A stretch of DNA of 64,000 nucleotides from Phoma sp. XZ068 (lineage: Eukaryota > Ascomycota > Dothideomycetes > Pleosporales > Didymellaceae), in assembly GCA_004835665.1 (NCBI GenBank), contig RBKR01000001.1, positions 1,798,001-1,862,000 of the forward strand, given 5' to 3'. The position numbers and the translations under genes are program-made. Shown here one piece after another: positions 33,552-43,375 of this stretch (positions are counted from its first letter, which is position 1; every line of letters starts with the position of its first letter). The notes beneath the pieces were generated by a model that saw only the letters and a list, made by a program, of their open reading frames with translations, was not told the DNA's origin and searched no databases.

Positions 33552-34106
33552 CTAACGACTGATGATACCCCAGTGTCCATGGTTCGAGTCCGCACTGGCC
33601 GCAGCAGCGTTCCCGACCATGGTTGCCATCTCCGCTACGGGACCGCACATATATGAGCCGCAAGCGAGGCCTGGGAGAGCCTGGAGGTTGTCGACGTCTA
33701 TGGGGCCTTGGAAGTGGTAGTCGTTACCGTGCTCAGACGAAGTGCAGTCTTTGCTCTGGGGAAAATGTTAGTCATGGCCTTTGGAGAGGAAAGGAAGGGT
33801 AGCTTGCCTCGAAGAGAACGCAGGTTGAAGATATGCAGATCTGGATTGAGCCAAGAGCGCGACCACTATAAAAGTTAGTAAAGGCATTGTATGTGCGGCA
33901 GAATAAACTCACGAAAAGTTGGTTACGCACTTGCGCTCCTTCTTGTGCACGACCAAGCGCATAGGTTCGCCCGTGTAGTTGGAGCTGGGGTAGAGAATTC
34001 CGACATCCCGCACGAACTCGTTGTTGACCATCAGGTCATGCGCAAGAGCGAGGGCTACGGAAACCAAGAATCCGATGATGGCCTGGGGGAACCGGAGGGC
34101 GTACAT
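33552..34106 (-). CDS. Small secreted six-cysteine protein
   Basis: Exons 34106-33913, 33865-33808 and 33755-33552 give 151 aa. The start at 34106 puts a signal peptide at residues 1-22 (ALRFPQAIIGFLVSVALALA). The mature chain has six Cys: one in ERKC, two in ICISSTC, one in SKDC and two in ACGSYMC. It ends in a helical AAAASADSNHG segment. Exon 1 ends at a perfect GTGAGT donor. Intron 2 (33756-33807, 52 bp) has a GC donor (GCAAGC) and a CCCCAG acceptor. The frame and cysteine pattern require this GC-AG intron. Size, secretion signal and Cys content are those of effector-like or surface proteins. I recognise no family, so no function is claimed. Confidence 0.72.
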
Positions 34107-34595
34107 GATCGGGACGGCGAACCGAAATATGAACGAAGGGAAGGTGGCAAGTTGAGAGGATGAGGCAGGAGAAGAAAAGTGAGGACCTGCGGTAACATAT
34201 ATGATAATTGGAGCTAAGGGCCTCCCAGGAGCGGCCGCAGTGAAGGTAGGCTTTGACTGCGCGCGTCGAGAAAATTTGCAGTAAGTGAAGATTCGAGAAG
34301 CGCAATCGGAGGACGCGCTTTGAGCCCGTATGGATTTACCTCTCATCAGAAGTCGCTGCATTAGACGAAGTACTCAGCTCATTGGGAACTGTTACTTCTT
34401 CCTAGGCTATCTATCTTCAGAAGCCGCTATCCATCTCTTTCATTACGCAAGGCATGCTGGTGCACGAGCGGCTCCCATGCCGCGTTTTTGTCGTCGATCG
34501 CGTTTGATGAGCCTCCGATACAGCAATTGCACGCGTTTGGACCGGGGTATCCACTGTCATTATCCGTTTGCTGCAATCGCACGCGTGACTAGAAT
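34107..34595. other. Intergenic region
   Basis: A 489-base region holding the promoter of the secreted protein gene and the 3' UTR of the next minus-strand gene. The secreted-protein frame extends upstream to 34361 without stops, but only the start at 34106 places the signal peptide at the N-terminus. Confidence 0.45.
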
Positions 34596-35908
34596 CTAGT
34601 CAAATGCCGAAGGTTCCACGGATTGGTAGTCTTTGGCAATGTCCACAGCATTACTGACTTCGATAAAGTCCTCCAGCTCTTCACTTGTGGTCATAAGTTT
34701 CTCTTTCACTGCTGTCACGCCTTCAGACCCTACGATGTGCCGCGCGGGCGGGTTGTCGTGTCCGCCGATAGCGGTAAGAGCATGAACAGTCTCAGCAATT
34801 AGTGAGCTCTTGAGTGCAGCAGGTAAAGGTGCATAGAGCGAGGTGACTGTATCGGCGCTCAAGAGGTCACCCATGGTTGACTCGGCCATAATCGCATCTG
34901 GGCTCATCGTGGAAGTACTGTAGGTGGGCGACATGGCAATCTCTGTCGTACGTGGATTTTCGATACCATCGAGCCTGTCAAGGAGGCCGGAGAAGATCTC
35001 TCGGGCCAATGGTGCCGGGTTTTCTTCCTGAAGGTACTCTTGCATAGGTGGAACCGAAGTGATTCTATTCGTGAGAACATTGACCTCCATATTGGCTTGA
35101 ACGATGGACATTTTGACGTTAAAGGGTGCAATCTCGTACGCAAGGCTCTGAATAAAATCAGCAAAAAATGGCTAAAGCACGATCAGCGCTTACATCACAG
35201 TAGCCTTCGATAGCCCATTGTGATGAGCAGTACATGCCGAGTCCGGGTGTTCCAAGGTGGCCAGCTACAGAAAGTCAGCGAAAGTGTTGCACCTAGGTGT
35301 GACTGGGTCTTACTGATGCCCGTAATCACGATCATGTGACCGTTCTTCCTTTCCCGCATCACCGGCAGTATTGCCTTGATGATGTTCACATTGGCAAAGA
35401 AATTGATCTCGAATATCTCATCCACAAGGCTGATTGTTCTGCTGCTCTGCGCCAGCTCTTCGACGGTTCCGATGACAGCTGTCAGGTGTCTCGCGTCAGC
35501 TCAGTACCCATATAGAGATTGAACAGTGTTACCTTCGCTAGCTGCGCAGAGCAGGACATCAATACGCCCAAATGCTTCAACCGCTTCAGCAACAGCTGCT
35601 TGGCATTGACCAACAATCCTTGCATCCAAGCCGACGACTCTTAAGCGCTCCCGCCATCGCTCAGTGTTCTTGACCTCCTCGAGGAACGCCTTGAAATCAT
35701 CACTCTGGCCTTCGCTCTTCTCAAATTCAATAGGAACGACGCCTGCTACGACGTAATCTCCATGTTCTAACACTTGCTTTGCTAAAGCTATTGCGATGGG
35801 CGATACTCCTCTTGTGATGAACCAGACGCGTGGGGCGTTATGTGGTGGGAAATGAGGGGAGCGCGACCGCGGTGGCTTTGCGGTCGTCGCAGGCGTGCTA
35901 CTCGTCAT
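34596..35908 (-). CDS. Short-chain dehydrogenase/reductase with degenerate catalytic motifs
   Basis: Exons 35908-35533, 35478-35314, 35264-35194 and 35147-34596 give 387 aa with introns of 54, 49 and 46 bp. The fold signature is clear: first beta strand VWFITRG, the middle strand region FGRIDVLLCAAS, a helix-4 INFFANVNIIKAILP segment, and IAPFNVKMSIVQ after the active site. However, the glycine-rich TGxxxGIG motif reads TRGVSPIAIA, the catalytic Ser position is Thr (VITGITGHLG), and YxxxK reads YCSSQ, so the Lys is missing. It may therefore bind a nucleotide poorly, or act as a non-enzymatic or divergent member. A C-terminal extension of about 130 aa is unlike classical SDRs. The neighbours give no pathway clue. 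Confidence 0.82.
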
Positions 35909-36770
35909 GACAGTACAGTGTGAGAGGCAATATTCATCGCAAGCCTCTGGTTAGCTCCTGCATCCCAATGGTCCAGTAAAGTGTACTTTGTGGTTTACGG
36001 TCTGTGGGGAGCAACCTCCCAGACTCCCGCGGCGCTAGTGCGCTAGTGACGCACCAACCCAAAATGATAAGGAACATTTACTTGTAATCAACGCCATAAC
36101 GACAATCTACAATTGTGTTATCTGAACGGCTTGAAAGTATTTAGTGAAGGTCATTTTCAGGGGGTTTACACTGACCAAGTCGACTTTAACGTAATCCGCT
36201 GGCACATTGAGGGGCAGTATCAAAATTTCCGGCTTCACATCCACCAAGGCTTCCCTTCACTTCGAGCAGCAAAGGTACGTCTAATACCATCTCCTAGTTT
36301 CTTGCACTTCCCTCTATTCTTCAGCCGCCAGCCACCCCAGGCTCTTGAACTTACAATATCTCGACGGCCAATTACGCTACAATCTGCCGCCTGCTCCACC
36401 TCGTTACATCGTTCCGTCCCTAGTATACCAAGTGTCCATGTTGACACATCCAACTTCTGTTACTTCAGTCATTCGATATCTTTACAAGATGTTGGACCAG
36501 ACCTACGCGACCTTCGCTAACGTAAATTGGGATGAAGCTCTTAAGGCTCCAGACCACCTTTTATATCTTGTCCTAGCGGACAGCAGCCTTCCCTACTGGC
36601 TACAGCAGTTGCACAAGGAACGATTGCTTGAAGCCTCCAGTTATAACCGCCTGCTAAAGAAGAAGACGCCCGTTCATGTCACTGGTTGCAACCGCTTGAT
36701 CAAGAAGAAAGATTACGACAGCTGTAGCATCCGCAAGCGCAAGCCGAAACGTCGCCCACCCAGAGTTGGC
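35909..36770. other. Divergent promoter region with an in-frame extension of Elp5
   Basis: An 862-base spacer between the SDR gene (minus) and the Elp5 gene (plus). From 36345 to 36770 the Elp5 frame has no stop (142 codons) and reads protein-like (ALKAPDHLLYLVLADSSLPY; NRLLKKK and NRLIKKK). An intron-like GTACGT...TTCTTCAG segment occurs at about 36274-36325. This may be a 5' UTR intron plus chance open frame, or an N-terminal extension. Confidence 0.45.
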
Positions 36771-37790
36771 ATGGCGCGACCAGCAAATGTTGCGCAGTAT
36801 CAGCGCCACTCTCTTCAGCTCATCTCCAGAGTCCTCAACATTCGCACAAATGCATCTCCTTTCACACTCATCCTCGATGACCTCAACCAGCGTGCTATGC
36901 CCCTCATCGGCGAGGTGGTACGGCGAGGGTTGTCACGTAACGTCAATGTGATTGTGGTTTCTTTTGAAGCAACACGATTCCATCCTGCTGTTCGCAGCGT
37001 TATGGCATACGGCGATGAGACTGGCGAGCAGATTCTACAGCATGTCCGGAAAGCACTGAGTGAGGCGAAAGAAAGTCTTGTTGTGGTTGACTCGTTGTAT
37101 GAACTGCTCAGTGTGAAGAACGTTGATATGGGCGCACTGTTCAACCTCGTCGCGGGCGAGTTCGCATCAACGCTTATTGGAGTGTACCACCAGGACACGA
37201 GCCCCGATCAGCACGCACACAAGGCGTACGCACCGCAGCCGCTCGACCTGTTCAAATACATGGCTACCACAGTCATTGCATGCAAGTCTTTTAGCCACAT
37301 GCTTGCCGCCAAAGCCGCCAGGGAGCGCAGCCTTGCCGAACCAACGCACGGTCTGCTTCAAGGCGCTGAAGGGATTGTGCAGTGCCTAGATGCCAACGAC
37401 CACCGTGGCATCGTCATGGAAGCAGAGTTCCGGCGCAAGTCTGGTCGGCCCGAGAGTGAGACGTACTTTCTTCGGGCTGCGCGTCGATCAGACTACAACG
37501 CACCCTTGGCCGGTATGGCGTTTGGCACATTGCGGCAGGAGTTTGTCACACTGCTTGATCAAGTTCCGGCGTACAGCAGCAACGAAGTCACGGGTCTCGT
37601 CAATGCAGCAGCTAACGAGATGGAGTCGACGTTCAACTTGAGTCTCACAGACAAGCAGAAGCAGGCGCGTGAAGGGGTCGTGCTTCCTTACTTTGATGCG
37701 CAGAAGGGTGAGGGGGCTGGCGAGGGTGGTCGCATTCTGTATGACATGGGTGAGGAAGACGACTTTGACGAAGAGGAGGACGAGATCTGA
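36771..37790 (+). CDS. ELP5: Elongator complex subunit 5
   Basis: A single exon of 339 aa from the ATG at 36771. The N-terminal HSLQLISRVLNIRTNASPFT and LILDDLNQRAMPL, the RecA-like middle (VVVDSLYELLS, LIGVYHQDTSP) and the C-terminal block LPYFDAQKG...GGRILYDMGEEDDFDEEEDEI are characteristic of Elp5/Iki1. With Elp4 and Elp6 it forms the ATPase-like hexamer of Elongator, which modifies wobble uridines (mcm5/ncm5) in tRNA anticodons. The start was chosen because known Elp5 proteins begin close to this block (yeast about 309 aa). The frame is open a further 142 codons upstream, with internal ATGs, so a longer form is possible. Confidence 0.88.
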   Translation: MARPANVAQYQRHSLQLISRVLNIRTNASPFTLILDDLNQRAMPLIGEVVRRGLSRNVNVIVVSFEATRFHPAVRSVMAYGDETGEQILQHVRKALSEAKESLVVVDSLYELLSVKNVDMGALFNLVAGEFASTLIGVYHQDTSPDQHAHKAYAPQPLDLFKYMATTVIACKSFSHMLAAKAARERSLAEPTHGLLQGAEGIVQCLDANDHRGIVMEAEFRRKSGRPESETYFLRAARRSDYNAPLAGMAFGTLRQEFVTLLDQVPAYSSNEVTGLVNAAANEMESTFNLSLTDKQKQAREGVVLPYFDAQKGEGAGEGGRILYDMGEEDDFDEEEDEI

Positions 37791-38111
37791 GAGTGTGGAC
37801 TGTGGGGACTTGCGACCGGCGATGGTGTGCAGGGCGTTGCACGGGATTAGACGGAGGTGCTTCATGATATACCCGGTATGTGGCGGTGGTTGATGGATTA
37901 GTGTGCTTCACGGACTTGAAAAACTTTGGTTGCATATCCCATTGATACGCAACTTGACGACAGTGTGACTTTTCCAAAGAGACGTTGTGGTGATGATATG
38001 GTAGTGATGCTCCAGACTTTCCGGATCTGGAAAGTTCCCTTGGCGTCACTCGTGCATGACGCCCAGAACAAAGTGCTTGCGACGACCGTCTTCACCAGCA
38101 CACCACAACCC
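37791..38111. other. Intergenic region
   Basis: A 321-base spacer between Elp5 and the snRNP gene, which are in tandem. The snRNP frame is open upstream from 37926 without conserved content. No other feature was seen. Confidence 0.5.
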
Positions 38112-38726
38112 ATGTCCGACACGGAACGACCACGCGATCACCATCGCGAGCGCGACAGCCGGCGCGAGCCACGAGGTGGGCGCGAACGCGAGCAAGAGCG
38201 AAGCACCACGGGCAGCGACCGGCGCAACCGATCGCGAAGTCCACGACAAGACCGCGGCGGGCGACGAGACGGTGGACGCTACCGCTCGCGCTCACCCTTA
38301 CGACGGGACGAGCGCGGCAGAGAAGGCGGTCGCGGCGAGCGAGGGCGAGGCGATCGAGGAGGGCGCAACGACGACCGCATACCGAGTGGCCCCCATCGCG
38401 GCCCACGCTCAGGCCCTGGGCCGCGCGGGCCTCCTTCCGATGGCTCTCGGCTGCCGCCCAAAGCCGCCAAGCCTGAGCTGTTGGACGAGGGGGAGTCGAG
38501 AGATGTGGTTATGAAGGAGGAGCGGGCCAAGCCTGAGGGCATGGATGACGAGACGTGGGAGATGGCGCAAGTCATGGGGTTCGCGGGTTTCAAGAGCACC
38601 AAGAACACAAAGGTGCCTGGGAACGACAAGAACTTTGGCGTCAGGAAGGACAAGCAGATGGAGGCCAGGCAGTACATGAACAGGCAGGGCGGATTCAACC
38701 GGCCGCTGTCGCCAGGCAGGGGGTAG
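38112..38726 (+). CDS. U4/U6.U5 tri-snRNP 27 kDa-like protein
   Basis: A single exon of 204 aa. Residues 1-125 are an Arg-rich RS/RE/RG low-complexity region (repeated RSRSPRQ and RGGR motifs), and a short linker follows. The conserved C-terminal SNRNP27 block has MGFAGFKSTKNTKVPGND and then GVRKDKQMEARQYMNRQGGF. The human homologue joins the U4/U6.U5 tri-snRNP and affects 5' splice-site choice in the nucleus. The start at 38112 was chosen because it begins the RS domain. The frame is open about 60 codons further upstream, but that stretch has no conserved content. Confidence 0.88.
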   Translation: MSDTERPRDHHRERDSRREPRGGREREQERSTTGSDRRNRSRSPRQDRGGRRDGGRYRSRSPLRRDERGREGGRGERGRGDRGGRNDDRIPSGPHRGPRSGPGPRGPPSDGSRLPPKAAKPELLDEGESRDVVMKEERAKPEGMDDETWEMAQVMGFAGFKSTKNTKVPGNDKNFGVRKDKQMEARQYMNRQGGFNRPLSPGRG

Positions 38727-39318
38727 ATGTCCGGTGGGAGAACGAGAGGACATTCTTGAGAGCGGACGCGACGATTGCGACGATTCTACTCTGGCTTTGA
38801 AGCCTGACAACAAGCAGACAGCGAATTCCACGACGAGTTGGACGCGACAGTGCGGGCACCCAAGGCTGCCACCAACAAATAGCAGCTCGGTGATGACATG
38901 CAGGTTTTATGCCGAGCAGGGCTCCTTGTATGGCACCTGTTCTCTTTGCATCATTCACACAAGCTTATATGCTTGCTGGCCGGGTCAGTAGAGGACAGCC
39001 CGTGGGGCATGGAGAGGTGAAGAGGTTGAGCAAAATGATATCCCATTCCGATTCGCATTTCCTTTGATGTGTCTCGTGTTTCATTTGACGTGTTCTCTCA
39101 CTTTATCTAACATTACGAGAACATGTTCTTGTTCATTTCACGTCACGTGCTGCTACAACGGCAGTCTGGCGGACCCTGGCGACAGCTCCGGCTGCAGCCA
39201 ATCAGCAGCTCGGCAGCTCCGCGCGGCGTCTACTTGCAACGTTGCGATGCGCGCACGTCGTCCCACAGCTCCCGGCGAGGCTTCCTTCCCGACCTCTGAA
39301 CAGCGCGTGGTACCGACG
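38727..39318. other. Intergenic region upstream of glucosidase I
   Basis: A 592-base spacer. The glucosidase frame is open from 39064, but its conserved N-terminal membrane segment fits the ATG at 39319. GC content rises sharply from about 39160. No other feature was recognised. Confidence 0.45.
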
Positions 39319-41805
39319 ATGCCACGCAACTCCCGACACGGCCGCCTCTGGACGGGGCTGGCGTGTCTGCTCTCGCTGCAGGCGCAATGGCCGGTGGCCA
39401 GCGCGCAGGCGGGCGAGATTGAAAAGGCCAGCAACGACAGCCTGCTCTGGGGCCCGTACCGGCCGAACCTGTACTTTGGCGTGCGGCCGCGCATCCCCAA
39501 GAGCCTGATGGGCGGCCTGCTGTGGACGCGGGTCGAGGACTACCAGAGCGTGCAGAACACGTTCCGGCACACGTGCGAGCAGCACGAGCTCGACGGCTAC
39601 GGCTGGGACGAGTACGACGTGCGCAGCGGCGGCCGCCAGACGATCCACGACCCCGCCAACCGCATCGACATCAGCACCGAGTTCATCAAGTTCCCCGGCG
39701 GCGCGCACGGCGGCAGCTGGGGCGCCCGCATCAAGGGCACCCCGCGCGACGACGCCGGCCCCAACCTGGCCACGACCGTCGTCTGGTACCACACGCTCGA
39801 GGGCGCCGGCAGCCTCGCCGTCGCCCGCCCCGACCGCGACGAGCCGGGCATCGCCGGCGACGTCGTCTTCCACGGCCACACGCCCGAGCTGGGCGCCTTC
39901 GACCTCACCGTCACCGAGGGCACCGGCGCCCACCCGCACTTCGACCACGCCAGCTACGCCGACAAGCCGCTCGACCGCACGCTCGTGCACAGCGGCCAGG
40001 TGCCCGACGACGCCCTGTGGCAGGTCAAGGCCGTGCTCTTCGCCCACATGAAGAGCCAGATCGACGAGCTCGTCCCCAAGTACGGCCAGGAGGACCCCCC
40101 GCCGCCCGCCCAGATCTACACCATCCAGCACCAGCCCGGCGCCGGCAACATCCACATGGTCCAGAAGGTCTTCGAGGGCGCCTTTGAGTTCGACGTCGTC
40201 TTCTCGTCCGCCTCGGCGCCTGCCAAGATCACCGCCGACGACATGGCCGCCCAGATCCAGTCCGTCACCTCGGGCTTTGCCGCCCGCTTCGCCGACATCT
40301 TCGCCCCACAGCCGCCGTTCCTCAAGGACCGCTACACGGAATTCTCAAAGTCGCTCTTCTCCAACCTGGTCGGCGGCATCGGCTACTTCTACGGCGACTC
40401 GCGTGTCGACCGCTCCTACGACGAGGCCTACGACGAGGACAACGAAGGTTTCTGGGAGGATGCTGCCGAGGCGCGTGCCAGGAACCAGGCCGAAACGGTC
40501 GGCCCCAACCAACTCTTCACCAGCATTCCCTCCCGCCCATTCTTCCCGCGCGGCTTCCTCTGGGACGAGGGCTTCCACCTGCTCCCCATCATTGACTGGG
40601 ACGTCGACACCACGCTTGACATCATCAAGAGCTGGTTCAACCTCATGGATGAGGATGGCTGGATCGGCCGCGAGCAGATCCTTGGACCCGAGGCGCGCAG
40701 CAAGGTACCCCCAGAATTCCAGGTGCAATACCCACACTACGCGAACCCGCCGACCCTGTTCATGGTCATCAACGCCTTCCTCGACAAGCTCGACGCGCAG
40801 AAGACGGACTCAGACAACAAGAAGCTGCTGCATGAGAAGTCGTACTACATGCACCTTGCGAACCGCGAGGCTGCCCTGCAGTATCTCCGCGAGCTGTATC
40901 CGCTGCTCAAGCGCCATTACTTCTGGTTCCGCAAGACACAGGCGGGTGACATCAAGAGTTACGATCGCGAGGCTTTCTCCACCAAGGAAGGATACCGCTG
41001 GAGGGGTCGCACTCCGCAGCACATTCTCACTTCTGGTCTGGACGACTACCCTCGTGCTCAGCCACCCCATCCCGGTGAGCTGCACGTTGATCTGATCAGC
41101 TGGATGGGTATGATGACACGCGCCATCAAGCGCATCGCCGTCTACCTTGACGAGGACGAGGATGCCGCCGAGTTTGCCAAGTACGACGAGGCCATTGTCC
41201 GCAACATCGACGACCTGCATTGGTCCAGCAAGGAAAAGGCATACTGCGATGCCACCATTGACGACTACGAGGAGAATGCGCATGTATGCCACAAGGGCTA
41301 CATTTCGCTCTTCCCCTTCTTGACGGGTCTCGTCGACAAGGACAGCAAGCACCTGGGCGCAATTCTCGATCTGATTGGTGACGAAGACCACCTGTGGTCC
41401 GATTACGGTCTCCGGAGTCTGAGCAAGAGCGACGAGCTGTACCACACTGGCGAAGACTACTGGCGCGGGCCCATCTGGATGAACATGAACTACTTGGCTG
41501 TGCAGCAGCTCTTGGTAAGCATTGCCTTTTTTCTGTTGATTTCTCCCTACTAATACACATAGAATGTGGCCCAGGCCAAGGGCCCGCACCAGAAGCGCGC
41601 CAAGCAGCTGTACACGGACCTTCGCAAGAACCTCGTCAACACCGTGTACGAGAGCTGGAAAGAGACTGGCTTTGCGTGGGAGCAGTATAATCCGGAGACG
41701 GGCAAGGGCCAGCGGACTCAACACTTTACGGGCTGGACGAGTCTGGTGGTGAAGATTATGGCTATGCCGGATCTAGGTGGAGGGTCTGTCAGGGATGAGT
41801 TGTAA
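39319..41805 (+). CDS. Mannosyl-oligosaccharide glucosidase (glucosidase I, GH63)
   Basis: Exons 39319-41514 and 41563-41805 (48-bp intron) give 812 aa, matching yeast Cwh41 (about 833). A signal anchor lies at residues 9-31 (LWTGLACLLSLQAQWPVASA). The N-terminal beta domain begins with SLLWGPYRPNLYFGVRPRIP. The (alpha/alpha)6 catalytic barrel carries the GH63 motifs FPRGFLWDEGFHLL, the HVDLISWMG segment and DYWRGPIWMNMNYL. The enzyme removes the terminal alpha-1,2 glucose from Glc3Man9GlcNAc2 in the ER, the first trimming step of N-glycans. Its convergent neighbour, dolichyl-diphosphatase, serves the same pathway. The first kilobase is far richer in G+C than the rest and leaves long open frames on the other strand, which are shadows. 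Confidence 0.95.
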
Positions 41806-41870
41806 AATAGGGAAGAGATTTGCTGTCTGTGCTCTGCAGGTCTCAGGGCTTGACAGCAGACTACAAGCAA

Positions 41871-41942
41871 ATGTTCGAAGTGGTAGAATAGGGCGTGTTC
41901 GAAGCGGAAGAATGGGGCGTGTTCGAGGCGGTAGATTAGGGC
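41871..41942. repeat. 24-bp tandem repeat, three copies
   Basis: Units starting RTGTTCGARGYGGWAGA at 41871, 41895 and 41919 occupy the spacer between the converging glucosidase I and dolichyl-diphosphatase genes. The rest of 41806-42197 holds their 3' UTRs, with no other feature seen. Confidence 0.85.
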
Positions 41943-42197
41943 GTAAGGGTATAAACCGATTATCGCACTTATTTCTGACATTCTCACTTCCCTCTTCGAA
42001 GATGACTATTTCTAGCCGGCTCGAACTACTGCTGACTGGCAAAGCCCGTCACTACTTGGATGCTTGTCTGTGGGTAGGGAGCACGCGGATTGTTACTGAC
42101 GTTCTTGGCGGAAGAGCGGTGTTGGGCAGGATGCTCTGTACTATTTCCATGGTTGGATCGGATGCAAGGGTTAAGATAGTCTATCAACGACACTGCA

Positions 42198-42992
42198 TCA
42201 CCTGCTCTTCTTGCCTTGGACGCGGAAGGCGTTTCGTTTGCGCCTCTCCTCCCATCGTGCCCAGCCCGAGTCGACCAGATCCTCCTGAATGACCAAGTCT
42301 CTGACACGGAATGCTCGCGCGAGCCAGGTACTGAGCACCCACTCGATCCAACCGGCTCTGCGCAGGTAGGTGGTGAAGGCAAACCACAGCAGGGCGAAGA
42401 GGGCGCCGCAAGCACAGCCAACGAGAACCTGCTTCTGGGTGTGGTAGCTGAGGTATATGCGGCTGACGGCAACTGCGCCAGCGGATGCTATGGCGAGGAG
42501 GGAGAGCACAAAGCGGCCTGCGAAGCTGAGGGGAGTGTGCGTTTCGGTAGGGTGAGGCACGTGGCGCAGGAGGAGGAAGAGGGTCAGGGTGACGGAGAAG
42601 AAGGCCACAAACTGTGCGTGCGATGAGGGCATGCCGTAGCCCTTGCCGTGCATTTCTGCGTCTGTCAGCACGCCGTGTGGTGTAGGGAGGGGCTGTGTGC
42701 ATGGATACCTCGCGGCCGCTCTTCCTTGAAGTGGCGCTTCAGCACCCAATTGAGGCCCTCGCAGGCCATCTGGCCGGCAAACATGAGGCCAATCTCAATC
42801 TCGCGGTTCGACCATAGCAGCGTTGCGTACACGACACAGAGGCCCTGCGGCACAAGCGCCAGCCAGGCACAGAGGTACGACAGGCGGTCGGCGGGGTTCT
42901 TGCAGGGTCAGCAGCGGGACAGCGGGCGGCCGCGGGGGACAGACATAGTGGACGTGGGTCAGCGACAGCGACGCCAGCGGCGGGTTCTCCAT
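42198..42992 (-). CDS. Dolichyl-diphosphatase (PAP2 family)
   Basis: Exons 42992-42945, 42898-42709 and 42661-42198 give 233 aa (yeast Cax4/Cwh8 239 aa). The N-terminus MENPPLASLSLTHVHY precedes four to five membrane segments. The PAP2 phosphatase signature appears in three parts: KRHFKEERPR, GMPSSHAQF and SRIYLSYHTQKQ. These supply the Lys/Arg, Ser-His and Arg/His residues that hydrolyse the pyrophosphate. The enzyme recycles dolichyl diphosphate to dolichyl phosphate on the lumenal ER face after oligosaccharide transfer. The start was chosen by the conserved MENPPLASLSLTH; an upstream in-frame ATG at 43055 would add 21 unconserved residues. Introns are 46 and 47 bp with CTGAC branch points. 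Confidence 0.93.
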
Positions 42993-43375
42993 TGTGCGGG
43001 CGGAGGCAGGCAGCCAGAGCGAGGTGTCGTCTGTTGGCGTGGCAGGCTCGCGCACGATGCACCATGACGGCGCAGGTCCGCGTCCTTGGCGCCGCTCCGC
43101 CGCCGCACCCCCGGCCCATGGCCCGGACGCGGCCTGGACAGCAACCAGCGGGCCTGCAGCACTCGAGTCACGGGCAATGGGGCTCTTAAGGGCGCATTCA
43201 TCCTTGGGCGCTATCGATAGTCGCCCGCTGCCCTGCGCCCTTGGCTATCTCCGTCATCCCCGGCCGCCATCCACATCAGCCAACGCCGCCATGAAAAGTC
43301 TCCCAACGCTGCCTCGACACAAGAACGCCGGTGCCCACCACCGCCACCGCATGCTGTCCAACACCACACGCCACC
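42993..43375. promoter_or_regulatory. Shared divergent promoter region
   Basis: Only 383 bp separate the start codons of the dolichyl-diphosphatase (minus) and the RBR ligase (plus), so the two promoters share this GC-rich stretch. No individual sites are assigned. Confidence 0.5.

Noticed and set aside
33575..33590. tRNA B-box-like GGTTCGAGTCC
   Set aside because: No A box or acceptor stem can be formed around it, and it lies in the last exon of the secreted protein gene on the other strand.
39202..40155. 317-codon minus-strand frame and a 221-codon Arg-rich plus-strand frame
   Set aside because: Both are shadows of the very GC-rich glucosidase I exon, where stop codons are rare in every frame.
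42216..42626. 136-codon plus-strand acidic frame
   Set aside because: It is antisense to the conserved last exon of the dolichyl-diphosphatase.
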